14,083 nucleotides of DNA, taken from Bacteroidales bacterium (GTDB lineage Bacteria; Bacteroidota; Bacteroidia; Bacteroidales; 4484-276). A program made the translations under genes and the position numbers. Below the pieces are notes generated by a model that was not told the origin of the DNA, did no database searches, and saw nothing but the letters and a program-made list of their open reading frames with translations. Where the stretch lies: the NCBI GenBank assembly GCA_018400545.1, contig JAGYLT010000029.1, forward strand, positions 1 to 14,083, read 5' to 3'. Below are positions 7,741 through 14,083 of this stretch, one piece after another. How positions within the stretch are numbered: the first letter of the stretch is position 1; every line of letters begins with the position of its first letter.

Positions 7741-8459
7741 AGATAACCCTCCGCGTGATAATCTGCAGTCAGCTTTTTATAGGCCGGGGTATAATTTCCA
7801 TTCAAATCCCTGATCACAAGACTTTCTTCAAAATTACCGGCATTCTCCACTAAGGAAAAAATCAGAACCTTCCTGTTGGCCGGCTTTCCTTCCTTTGGAA
7901 TGATTTGCAACTGCGCTGCCATATAAAAACCTTGTGCTACAGCCATTTCTGAAAAAACTGTTGAGACATCCGCCGGCAGAATCACGGCCAGTTCATCATG
8001 AGGCTTAAGCAGATTTTTCGACTTTTTCACAAAATCCTCCGGATCAAAATTTGTCGTATGCTTGGCCATCCGAAGTTTTTCCGATACCGGTAAAAGACTG
8101 TTGCTAAAAAACGGCGGGTTGCTCACAATCAAATCATAATGCTGCTTTGGTTTAAAATCATGAATCGAAACCTGAATCGCATGCAAGCGATTGCTCCAGG
8201 GTGATTTTTCGAAATTCAGTTTTGCTTCTTCCAGCGAGGGTTGGTCAATATCAATGGCATCAAATTGCGCTCCGGATCGTTGCGCCAGCATCAGGGCGAT
8301 AATTCCACAGCCGGTGCCTACATCAAGAATCCGGCTGTAGTCCGGGTCAATCTTCAACAATGACCCCAGGATAAAAGCATCTGTTCCCACTTTCATGGTG
8401 GAATTGCCATGGGAAACTTTAAAGTGCTTTAACCTGAACACATTATTCGCGGATATCAT
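7737..8459 (-). CDS. trmN: tRNA1(Val) (adenine(37)-N6)-methyltransferase, TrmN6/YfiC-like
   Basis: This 240-residue class I SAM methyltransferase has the family N-terminal VGTDAFILGSLL block (24-35), motif I DVGTGCG (46-52), an acidic DIDQ loop (70-73), and the amino-methyltransferase tetrapeptide NPPF (114-117), which positions the adenine N6. It ends with the family-typical YKKLTADYHAEGYL region. E. coli TrmN6 modifies A37 of tRNA1Val, and orthologs of this length are widespread in Bacteroidota. A near-consensus promoter lies just upstream. The YfiC/TrmN6 family is clear; the exact tRNA target in this organism is assumed by homology. Confidence 0.9.
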   Translation of the reverse strand: MISANNVFRLKHFKVSHGNSTMKVGTDAFILGSLLKIDPDYSRILDVGTGCGIIALMLAQRSGAQFDAIDIDQPSLEEAKLNFEKSPWSNRLHAIQVSIHDFKPKQHYDLIVSNPPFFSNSLLPVSEKLRMAKHTTNFDPEDFVKKSKNLLKPHDELAVILPADVSTVFSEMAVAQGFYMAAQLQIIPKEGKPANRKVLIFSLVENAGNFEESLVIRDLNGNYTPAYKKLTADYHAEGYL

Positions 8460-8477
8460 AATGATTTATGAATTTTG

Positions 8478-8509
8478 CAAAAGTAACTTCCGACTCAACT
8501 TCTGCCAAA
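8478..8509 (-). promoter_or_regulatory. Bacteroidota-type promoter for trmN6
   Basis: On the minus strand, TTTG (8506-8509), a 20-nt spacer, then TACTTTTG (8478-8485), close to the ideal TTTG-N19-TAnnTTTG. The ATG follows 18 nt after the -7 element. The -7 and spacer lie in one arm of an imperfect dyad (8482-8538). Confidence 0.6.
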
Positions 8510-8538
8510 AAATGACAGAAACTTAGTCGAAAGTTACT
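8482..8538. repeat. Imperfect 23-bp inverted repeat over the trmN6 promoter
   Basis: The left arm 8482-8504 (AGTAACTTCCGACTC...) and right arm 8516-8538 (...GTCGAAAGTTACT) are complementary at 19 of 23 positions, around an 11-nt A-rich centre. The left arm covers the -7 edge and the whole spacer, and the -33 TTTG lies in the loop. It could be an operator for a dimeric repressor, a cruciform, or an old insertion scar. Confidence 0.55.
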
Positions 8539-8625
8539 AACTCACTTTTTGCGGACTATCCATTTATTCATAACTTCTTTTGAACAGTGGTATTTGTACT
8601 TTATGCTTTGTGACCCTTCGTGTTT

Positions 8626-8843
8626 TAGCCTGCTTAATTCACAAAATTATAAAATTATGTTGCCACGTCCTTCAGGGCGTGGGTTTTGTGATCTTTATAA
8701 ACTACAATAAAAAATCCTGAAAAAATTTTAAACTGAAAAAAATAATTTTTTCAGGATTTTTTAAGCAGTTGTGATTCAGTTTTTTAACATAGTATCTGAA
8801 GGACGTGGCAATGGATCACGAATTTTGTCAATAATGTAGGCTA
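8626..8843. repeat. Fold-back (MITE/REP-like) element with long terminal inverted repeats
   Basis: The outer arms share a perfect 16-bp inverted repeat, TTGCCACGTCCTTCAG at 8660-8675 against its complement at 8796-8811. Similarity extends outward to TAGCCT (8626-8631) and AGGCTA (8838-8843), with 19 of 23 outer positions matching and a 2-nt indel between the blocks. The left arm also forms its own hairpin, CCACGTCC-TTCA-GGGCGTGG (8664-8683). Such nested palindromes recall the ends of IS200/IS605-type or other non-autonomous elements. No transposase and no clear target duplication are visible, so the class is a guess. Confidence 0.6.
8708..8763. repeat. 20-bp perfect AT-rich inner palindrome
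   Basis: Arms 8708-8727 and 8744-8763 (core AATCCTGAAAA / TTTTCAGGATT) are perfectly complementary around a 16-nt loop. It is central within the fold-back element. It could terminate transcription in both directions, since U-runs follow in either orientation, but the stem is mostly A-T and lies far from any gene end. Confidence 0.75.
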
Positions 8844-8910
8844 GAACGGATTCCTCTGCCTCTTTGTGGAATTCATCCAAACGATTCTTAAAATTTCCTG
8901 CCGAATGCAA
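8776..8910 (-). pseudogene. Possible short gene relic or small ORF, 44 codons
   Basis: A minus-strand frame reading FKNRLDEFHKEAEESV and then LAYIIDKIRDPLPRPSD has the charge and hydrophobic spacing of a real amphipathic helix. It could start at TTG (8908-8910); an in-frame TGA lies two codons upstream of that, and the frame ends in TGA at 8776-8778. There is no RBS. Its 3' half is formed by the right arm of the fold-back element. It may be the 3' scrap of a lost gene or a chance frame. No family recognised. Confidence 0.2.
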
Positions 8911-8927
8911 CCAATTTCATTTCTTTG
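8894..8927 (+). promoter_or_regulatory. Weak candidate promoter for the ECF sigma gene
   Basis: TTTCTTTG at 8920-8927 is one base off the -7 consensus TAnnTTTG; a TTTC 22 nt upstream (8894-8897) is a poor -33. Its position, 21 nt before the ATG at 8949, fits. The deviations would be expected if the gene is autoregulated by its own ECF factor, but this is speculative. Confidence 0.3.
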
Positions 8928-8948
8928 CACCTTCTAACCGTAAAATAA

Positions 8949-9527
8949 ATGAGCGACAAAGGTTTAGCTGACAGATGCAAAGCCGGCGACAGAGCTGCGA
9001 TGCGTACATTGTACGAGCGGTATTATTCGCCGATGCTGGGTGTTTGTTTGAGATACGCCGCCAATTATGCTGATGCTGAAGATTTTGTGCAGGACGGGTT
9101 CATCAAGGTTTTCAGCGATATTCATTCCTATAAAGGCAAAGGCAGCCTGGAAGGATGGATCAGAAGGGTGATCATCAACTCGGTTTTGATGAAACTGAGG
9201 AAAGCCCGCAAGGAATTTTCTCACGATGATATGGAAACAGCAGTGGATGAGGCGGTGGAAGAGCCGATGAGTGATGAAGAAGAACAAAAGGACATTGACG
9301 TACTGAATTTTTCGCAGGAAGAGGCGGTGAAGATTATTCAAACACTGCCGGAAGGATTCCGGAAAGTGCTGAACCTCTATGTAATAGATGGATTTAAGCA
9401 CCGCGAAATTGCTAAAATGTTGAACATCAGTGTTGGAACTTCCAAATCGCAACTCAACAGGGCCAGGAAACTCATGAAACAAAAACTGATTGAATACTCA
9501 ATAACTAAAACAAACCATTTAAACTAA
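8949..9527 (+). CDS. ECF-type RNA polymerase sigma factor
   Basis: This 192-residue sigma-70 family factor has region 2 at about 8-80, with the -10-recognition/core-binding block ADAEDFVQDGFIKVF (41-55) and GSLEGWIRRVIIN (65-77). An acidic linker follows (about 93-115, rich in D/E). Region 4 (about 125-182) carries the helix-turn-helix GFKHREIAKMLNISVGTSKSQLNRAR. Regions 1 and 3 are absent, as expected for the ECF group. It would direct RNA polymerase to a small regulon in response to an envelope signal. The next gene, 45 nt downstream, encodes a one-TM protein in the usual anti-sigma position. The ATG at 8949 lies in an AT-rich leader without Shine-Dalgarno. Confidence 0.94.
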   Translation: MSDKGLADRCKAGDRAAMRTLYERYYSPMLGVCLRYAANYADAEDFVQDGFIKVFSDIHSYKGKGSLEGWIRRVIINSVLMKLRKARKEFSHDDMETAVDEAVEEPMSDEEEQKDIDVLNFSQEEAVKIIQTLPEGFRKVLNLYVIDGFKHREIAKMLNISVGTSKSQLNRARKLMKQKLIEYSITKTNHLN

Positions 9528-9572
9528 GTATTTGCCCCCGAAAGGCTAAAACCAAGAGGAGAAAATCGAGAA

Positions 9573-10145
9573 ATGAAGGATAAGCATCTGGATAAAATTT
9601 TGAAAAAACTGGGAGATTTCGATCCGCAGGCAAAACCCAACTGGGATGCCTTTATTGCGGAAAACGAATCCCAAATTAACAACAATGGAAAAATCTCTGA
9701 AAATGAGGCCGGTAAAAACATTGTGCCAAACAAAACACTCAGGTATGCAGGCGTTGCCGCAACCGCTGTTGTAGCCTTGTTTATTGCATGGTATTTTACC
9801 GGTATTCCGTTTGATACTTCTGCGCCGCAAAATCTACCTGAGCAGCAGGACGTTGAGGTTGTTGGTGACCGGCAGAACAATGTACCTGAATCGATTGAAA
9901 AAATTGACGTGCGCGAGATTGAAAACACACAACCGGAAGTTGAAATTCAACCGAATATTCAGGAAGACGCAAAATCACTGAAGACGCAAATTATCGAGCC
10001 TGCGGAGACTAACAATACCAATCTCCCGGATGTTTTCGACAATGAGCAGGCCGTTGAGCCGTCTTCGCCCAAAACCGTAATCATTAAAGATACGGTATTC
10101 ATGAAAAAGACCATTTACGTTACCGATACGGTAAAACGCAAATAA
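9573..10145 (+). CDS. Putative anti-sigma factor, single transmembrane segment
   Basis: This 190-residue protein has a short cytoplasmic N-terminus with LDKILKKLGDF and the PNWDAF motif (22-27) often seen at the start of Bacteroidota anti-sigma proteins. One membrane helix follows at about 57-77 (AGVAATAVVALFIAWYF). The periplasmic part is acidic and Pro/Gln-rich, of low complexity, and ends in VIIKDTVFMKKTIYVTDTVK. It follows the ECF sigma gene by 45 nt, preceded by AGAGGAG 11 nt before the ATG, and is closed by a terminator. The role, holding the sigma factor at the membrane until a periplasmic signal, is inferred from synteny and topology. It is not of the FecR type. The DT motifs at its end recur in the outer-membrane protein downstream. 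Confidence 0.7.
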   Translation: MKDKHLDKILKKLGDFDPQAKPNWDAFIAENESQINNNGKISENEAGKNIVPNKTLRYAGVAATAVVALFIAWYFTGIPFDTSAPQNLPEQQDVEVVGDRQNNVPESIEKIDVREIENTQPEVEIQPNIQEDAKSLKTQIIEPAETNNTNLPDVFDNEQAVEPSSPKTVIIKDTVFMKKTIYVTDTVKRK

Positions 10146-10166
10146 AAAGTTGCATTGCAATTATGC

Positions 10167-10201
10167 AAAAGCCGGAAAGACCTGATCTTCCCGGCTTTTT
10201 G
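10167..10201 (+). terminator. Rho-independent terminator after the sigma/anti-sigma operon
   Basis: A 14-bp stem (AAAAGCCGG... / ...CCGGCTTTT, one A-C mismatch) with a 5-nt CCTGA loop is followed by T5, 21 nt after the anti-sigma stop. It separates the sigma/anti-sigma unit from the barrel/PKD unit. Confidence 0.88.
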
Positions 10202-10294
10202 TTTATTCAAACTTATCTTTCCAACGCTTAGCTTTGTGGTGATTGAAGATTTTTTCAATTTTGGCACCCTGATTTTTCGTGCTGAAATTTGACT

Positions 10295-10302
10295 TACTTT
10301 TG
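10295..10302 (+). promoter_or_regulatory. -7 element TACTTTTG upstream of the outer-membrane protein gene
   Basis: An exact match to TAnnTTTG ends 33 nt before the ATG at 10336. The expected TTTG about 19 nt upstream is replaced by a T-run (10273-10277), so the -33 is weak. Since it lies after a terminator, a promoter is needed here. Use of the neighbouring ECF factor cannot be excluded. Confidence 0.45.
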
Positions 10303-10335
10303 TATTTGTAACAAAAGGCGTGTCTGCATTCTACC

Positions 10336-11973
10336 ATGGGAAAAAGGCTTTCAATTGTAATTTGGCTGATATTGGCAGTGATGCCATTATTTGCTTTTTG
10401 GCCTGCTCAGTATGCAGATGTTTTATTCTCCGGAAATGACTTTTTCCCTGCACCATCTCAGGATACCATTTTTCAAATCGATACGGTGTATCAGTATGAA
10501 TATGTTTACGATACCATTTATTATTATGATACCCTTCCTGAAGCCGACACGGCATTTTTGGTGAACGAAAGCATCGAAGAAACCGATTCGGCTACCATCA
10601 TAAAAAAAACGCTGGATTTAGTGATTACCGAAAACCGTACGGTTTATTTCGATAAAAATAATATCCCCCGGTTCGAGGGACGTGAATTCCGCGATGTTGA
10701 AGAAGGAGAAATTCCTGATGTGGACTTCAAACCACCCAAAGAAAAAAGGAGCCGGACCGGGATCAGCAAGAAGCCCAGGGTAAAAACCGATGCAAAACCA
10801 CCCGGCGAAGTTGATTTGTTCGCCCCTGTCAGGGGCCGCCGCGATACGCTTTACCGGTTTGATACCATTATTAATTTTCGTTTCAGAAACGACACTGTTT
10901 ATTTTGAAAAACGGCCCAGGTCGGATACGGTAATCACAAGCCGGACTACCTACGAGGATTTTGGCCGCTCGGTGCTGGTAAAGGAAACGGTGAACATGAA
11001 GATTACTGAACGTCAAAATGTTTTTCAGAATAAAAGCAATAAATCCGGAAAAAACCCTGTCGATTTTGAAAATTCCAGGAGGTCGAGGCGTTCAACTAAA
11101 ATTTTGCCTTCCAAATACCGGAACAGTTTCGAATCAACGCCACGGGTTGGGAAAGAGCATACTTATTCTGGTTCGCTGAGGCTTGCGGTTTCATGGTTTG
11201 AACCATCCATCACGTATGATGCGCGGAGTAGCGAATATGCCGGTCAGGTTGATCAAATGAATAACAACCATCGGGGAGAAAGCTCCAACGGGATGTCGTT
11301 TACCTATCAGTATTTCCGGGATAAAACAGGTTTAGAATCCGGGCTTGCACTTAGTCAGCAAAACTTTGCATGCGATTATTTCTATCAGAAGGTTATTACA
11401 GATAGTTCAACTTATTACGATTATTTTCAGCGGGAGGAATTTATTTACGACACCACCTGGTATATCGACCTTGATTACCTTTTACAAACCGGGGACACAT
11501 TGCTGATTCCGGATGTGGACAGCACAGCAATTACCTTTACCGATTCCACCGAAAAAATCAGGGTGGATTCTTCATTTATTGACCAGATTGAAAAGCATAC
11601 CTACAACTTTTCGTTTCTGGAAATACCGCTGATTGCGCACTACAAACTGATCGATCAGAAATTTTATGCCCATATCAGTGCGGGATTTATTCCCATGTTT
11701 ATGATTTCAAAATCCGGCAGGTTTTCCTATCCCGAATCCGATGTGTTAATCGATGCGGAGGATATCGAATTCGATTACGGCTTCATGCTTTCATTTTACG
11801 GATCGGTCGTTATTGGCTACAAATTTGGAAAAAGATGGTCGATTTTTGCGGAGCCCTATATTCGCAGAAACCTTTTTTCCGTTATTCAAAACAACAGGGT
11901 TCAGGTCAGGGTAAATGCATGGGGAATAAAGGCCGGTATAGCTTACCGTTTGTTTAAAGTTCAATCAAAATGA
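10336..11973 (+). CDS. Outer-membrane beta-barrel protein with DT-rich periplasmic N-terminal region
   Basis: This 545-residue protein starts with a signal peptide (MGKRLSIVIWLILAVMPLFAFW, cleavage around 25). Residues 42-74 and 168-200 carry nine D-T-(I/V/L/A) motifs at 6-11-residue spacing (D43, D49, D59, D65, D71; D170, D176, D186, D197). Between and after them lie basic, low-complexity linkers (132-167, 232-275). Residues 276-545 show alternating beta-strands with FLEIPLIAHYKL (427-438) and the closing GIKAGIAYRLF strand, as in PorT-like/outer-membrane-protein beta-barrel domains of Bacteroidota. The 3' end overlaps the next gene by ATGA. The barrel and surface location are well supported; transport, assembly or sensing roles are open. 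Confidence 0.8.
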   Translation: MGKRLSIVIWLILAVMPLFAFWPAQYADVLFSGNDFFPAPSQDTIFQIDTVYQYEYVYDTIYYYDTLPEADTAFLVNESIEETDSATIIKKTLDLVITENRTVYFDKNNIPRFEGREFRDVEEGEIPDVDFKPPKEKRSRTGISKKPRVKTDAKPPGEVDLFAPVRGRRDTLYRFDTIINFRFRNDTVYFEKRPRSDTVITSRTTYEDFGRSVLVKETVNMKITERQNVFQNKSNKSGKNPVDFENSRRSRRSTKILPSKYRNSFESTPRVGKEHTYSGSLRLAVSWFEPSITYDARSSEYAGQVDQMNNNHRGESSNGMSFTYQYFRDKTGLESGLALSQQNFACDYFYQKVITDSSTYYDYFQREEFIYDTTWYIDLDYLLQTGDTLLIPDVDSTAITFTDSTEKIRVDSSFIDQIEKHTYNFSFLEIPLIAHYKLIDQKFYAHISAGFIPMFMISKSGRFSYPESDVLIDAEDIEFDYGFMLSFYGSVVIGYKFGKRWSIFAEPYIRRNLFSVIQNNRVQVRVNAWGIKAGIAYRLFKVQSK

Positions 11974-14083
11974 AAATAAAAGCTGCATTTCATTTTCTGT
12001 TTACAATGCTGATTTTTGCTGGCTCATCGGCTTTCAGCCAAAGCCATACTGTAGATGGATATGTAATTGTGGAAGATTTGTTTGTACCTGTTGAAGATCA
12101 AATTGTTGAAATTATAGATGAAGACGGAGGTTCCATCGCATCAATATTAACTGATGGGTCAGGTTATTTTGAACATGAATTTACGGTTCCTGTAGGAGAT
12201 GAGTTTATCACCCTGAAAATCTCCAGGGACTGTGGTGGGCAGGTAAATACCTATGCGATTGATATCCCGATCGATAACACGCATCTGTCTTATATTTTCA
12301 ATGTCTGCAAGGATATACCCTGTGAGGCTAAATTTAATTACGAACGGCAGTCATTAAATAACCTGAACATTTCGTTTACCGATGTTTCGCTTATCGATGT
12401 AAATGAATGGTTCTGGGATTTTGGAGACGGGTTTACTTCAGCGGAAATGAATCCTGTTCATTCATATGCAATACCTGGTGAGTATGAGGTATCGCTCACA
12501 GTAACTGCTGACTCGTGCACCGCAGAAACAGTACGGACAGTTATGGCAGATTATCAGAGTTGCATTGCCAGATTTTCCTTTGAGCAGGAAAATCAGGGGG
12601 AACAACTGGCGGTGAGTTTCAGAGACAATTCCCTTGGGGAATATGTAGGCAGGTTATGGTTGTTTAGCGATGATAATTCAAATTCTATCTTAGAGAACCC
12701 GAAACACATCTACGACGAACCGGGGGAGTATAATGTTTCACTTAGTATCCTGTCGCAATATTGTTACAGCAGCCTGAATAAAATCGTTCATGTGCTGCCA
12801 ATTCCGGAATGTTTTGCACTGTTTAAAAACAAGCAGGTGATTTCGCCACAACTTCAGGTGGAGTTCGAAGATATCTCAGCAGGGAAATCCATTTTTTATT
12901 GGTACTGGCAGTTTGGGGATGGTTTAAATTCTGAATTGCAAAACCCGGTGCATGTTTACCAGGATACAGGAACTTATGAGGTGGCACTCAGGGTGATCAG
13001 CACAACCGGCCAGAGTAATTACACCCGCGAAATCAATGTGTTTGAAAGTACCGGATGCACAGCAGATTTCACATGGATCCAGCCCGACCCGGACAATCCC
13101 CAGGTTGTTTTCAACAGCCTTACACCCAATGGTGACCTTATATTTAGCTGGGATTTTGGTGATGGAGATTCTTCGGGCCTGAAATCGCCGGCACATCAGT
13201 ATGATGACTTTGGCAGCTATAAAGTATCCCTGGATGTAATTGGATACGGATGCAGTAGTTTTTTTTCGCAAACTATTGTTCTTGAAGAACCCATTTATTG
13301 CGATGCCAAATTTACCTGGCAGCAGGCTTTTCCGCAAAGCCGGACTATCGAATTTGTAAACCAGTCGTTTGGAAATGAAGCCGAATATTTGTGGGATTTT
13401 GGTGATGGCCGGTCTTCAGCAGAAGAGAACCCGGTGCATACCTATGATTCATCCGGAAATTACCAGGTAAAGCTTGTTGTTAACACCATAGATGACTGCA
13501 AAGATTCAATAACAGCTTCCATCGTAATTTTACCGCCTTTCAATCTTTCGGGGAATGTTTTTGCAGGAGACAGCCCCATCAGCCTCGGCAATGCTTTTCT
13601 GTACCGCGTTGACAGCGCTGGAGGAGTTTTACTTTATGATGTCAGCAGTCTTGATGGCGGTTTGTATGCGTTTTTAGAACTGGAGCCCGGCAACTATTTT
13701 GTGCAGGCAATTCCGGAATTTGATTTTCCCTACCCGGTAATCCCGTTTTATAACCCCGTTTATTCCGGAGGTGCTTTGAAATGGCAGGATGCCGATGTGA
13801 TACATACTTCAATGCTGCCACCAGATGTGAATTTGAACCTGGGCGCATACACCGGTTTCTTTACCGGAAAAGCCACCATTGCCGGAAAAATCCTGCAATC
13901 CGGTGATCAGGATGATATTCCACTGCTGGTTTATCTCACCGATGGCGATGATGAAATATTCAGATTTGAAGTGGTTGATGATGAACTGCAGTTTTCTTTT
14001 GAACAGATTCCTTACGGTAATTACTCCCTGCTGCCTGAAAAAGCAGGCAAAATACCAGCAGAAAAAAATAATGCAAAGCAACA
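11970..14083 (+). CDS. Secreted multi-PKD-domain protein, 3' end beyond the window
   Basis: This 704-codon open frame runs off the window edge. It starts at an ATG overlapping the barrel-protein stop by 4 nt. A signal peptide (MKIKAAFHFLFTMLIFAGSSAFSQ) is followed by a beta-sandwich like carboxypeptidase-regulatory/CNA-B domains (about 28-112). Five PKD repeats span about 118-522. Their signature is WDFGDG at 149, WLFSDD (degenerate) at 230, WQFGDG at 313, WDFGDG at 394 and WDFGDG at 475, each followed by P-x-H-x-Y. A second beta-sandwich segment starts at about 524 (FNLSGNVFAG). PKD repeats act in protein-protein or glycan adhesion on the cell surface. In Bacteroidota such proteins often carry a C-terminal type IX sorting domain, which would lie outside the window. 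Coupling to the barrel gene suggests the two act together; the ligand is unknown. Confidence 0.88.
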   Translation, partial: MKIKAAFHFLFTMLIFAGSSAFSQSHTVDGYVIVEDLFVPVEDQIVEIIDEDGGSIASILTDGSGYFEHEFTVPVGDEFITLKISRDCGGQVNTYAIDIPIDNTHLSYIFNVCKDIPCEAKFNYERQSLNNLNISFTDVSLIDVNEWFWDFGDGFTSAEMNPVHSYAIPGEYEVSLTVTADSCTAETVRTVMADYQSCIARFSFEQENQGEQLAVSFRDNSLGEYVGRLWLFSDDNSNSILENPKHIYDEPGEYNVSLSILSQYCYSSLNKIVHVLPIPECFALFKNKQVISPQLQVEFEDISAGKSIFYWYWQFGDGLNSELQNPVHVYQDTGTYEVALRVISTTGQSNYTREINVFESTGCTADFTWIQPDPDNPQVVFNSLTPNGDLIFSWDFGDGDSSGLKSPAHQYDDFGSYKVSLDVIGYGCSSFFSQTIVLEEPIYCDAKFTWQQAFPQSRTIEFVNQSFGNEAEYLWDFGDGRSSAEENPVHTYDSSGNYQVKLVVNTIDDCKDSITASIVILPPFNLSGNVFAGDSPISLGNAFLYRVDSAGGVLLYDVSSLDGGLYAFLELEPGNYFVQAIPEFDFPYPVIPFYNPVYSGGALKWQDADVIHTSMLPPDVNLNLGAYTGFFTGKATIAGKILQSGDQDDIPLLVYLTDGDDEIFRFEVVDDELQFSFEQIPYGNYSLLPEKAGKIPAEKNNAKQ
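12321..13538 (+). repeat. Five tandem PKD repeats, about 81 residues each
   Basis: The repeats start at residues 118, 198, 281, 363 and 444, each opening with C-x-A-x-F/F-like residues (CEAKF, CIARF, CFALF, CTADF, CDAKF). The signature Trp recurs every 81, 83, 81 and 81 residues. Repeats 1, 2, 4 and 5 have a second Cys 65-67 residues after the first (C183, C265, C428, C510); repeat 3 lacks it. At the DNA level the copies are well diverged. Confidence 0.85.

Larger units (their letters stand above)
8460..8948. other. Structured intergenic region between divergent trmN6 and the sigma factor gene
   Basis: No substantial gene is visible over about 490 nt. From left to right it holds the trmN6 promoter and dyad (8478-8538), a stretch with three CTTTGTG-like heptamers (8599-8605, 8606-8612, 8616-8622), a fold-back element (8626-8843) with nested palindromes, a 44-codon minus-strand frame (8776-8910), and a weak promoter for the sigma gene (about 8894-8927). 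Confidence 0.7.

Noticed and set aside
8599..8622. Three CTTTGTG-like heptamers as direct-repeat operator
   Set aside because: Only CTTTATG, CTTTGTG and CTTCGTG with irregular spacing; too short and imperfect to call a binding-site array.
8708..8763. Ordinary rho-independent terminator
   Set aside because: The stem is almost all A-T with a 16-nt loop, lies over 180 nt from the nearest gene end, and is centred in a larger inverted repeat; mobile or structural origin fits better.
10336..11973. PorP/SprF-type type IX secretion partner of the PKD protein
   Set aside because: The gene pair layout resembles SprF/SprB, but the protein is far longer than PorP/SprF, lacks their N-terminal NPxxxNPAxAG-like signature, and looks like a PorT-type barrel with a DT-rich leader.

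Overview
The window looks like a chromosomal stretch of a member of the Bacteroidota, probably a Bacteroidales- or Marinilabiliales-like marine or anaerobic lineage. The lineage call is inference. It rests on a lipoprotein with a K-E-E surface-export motif after its lipidated cysteine, ribosome binding sites that are mostly AT-rich rather than Shine-Dalgarno, several upstream regions carrying the Bacteroidota-type -7 element TAnnTTTG (TACTTTTG occurs three times), an ECF sigma / one-TM regulator pair, an outer-membrane beta-barrel and a PKD-repeat secreted protein. No rRNA, tRNA, CRISPR array or intact transposase is visible.

Positions 1-3499 (+) form one tight operon. It holds the 3' part of a TroA-like substrate-binding protein, a FecCD-type permease, its ATPase, and a 363-residue protein that fuses an N-terminal TsaA/TrmO-like domain to an FmdE domain and a C-terminal zinc ribbon. 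The transporter genes overlap by 7-8 nt. Homology would call this an iron/siderophore/cobalamin importer. The FmdE partner makes a molybdate/tungstate or related metal role worth testing.

Positions 3587-6937 (-) form a surface-glycan operon transcribed toward the transporter operon. It runs from a Gfo/Idh/MocA oxidoreductase through a surface lipoprotein with a jelly-roll-like C-terminus to a polyprenyl-phosphate sugar-1-phosphate transferase that starts lipid-linked glycan synthesis. Positions 7087-8459 hold two convergent methyltransferase genes, pcm (+) and trmN6 (-), whose stop codons share a TTAA.

Positions 8460-8948 are non-genic but highly structured. They contain a promoter lying inside an imperfect 23-bp dyad, a MITE/REP-like fold-back element with a 16-bp perfect outer repeat and a 20-bp perfect inner palindrome, and a short protein-like reading frame that may be a gene relic.

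Positions 8949-14083 (+) hold an ECF sigma factor and a putative anti-sigma protein, closed by a clear rho-independent terminator. A second unit follows with its own promoter: an outer-membrane beta-barrel protein whose N-terminal region is full of D-T-I/V motifs, overlapping by 4 nt (ATGA) a large secreted protein with five PKD repeats that runs off the end of the window. The sigma/anti-sigma pair and the surface pair probably form one envelope-related locus; this is inferred from adjacency and from DT motifs shared by the anti-sigma and barrel proteins.
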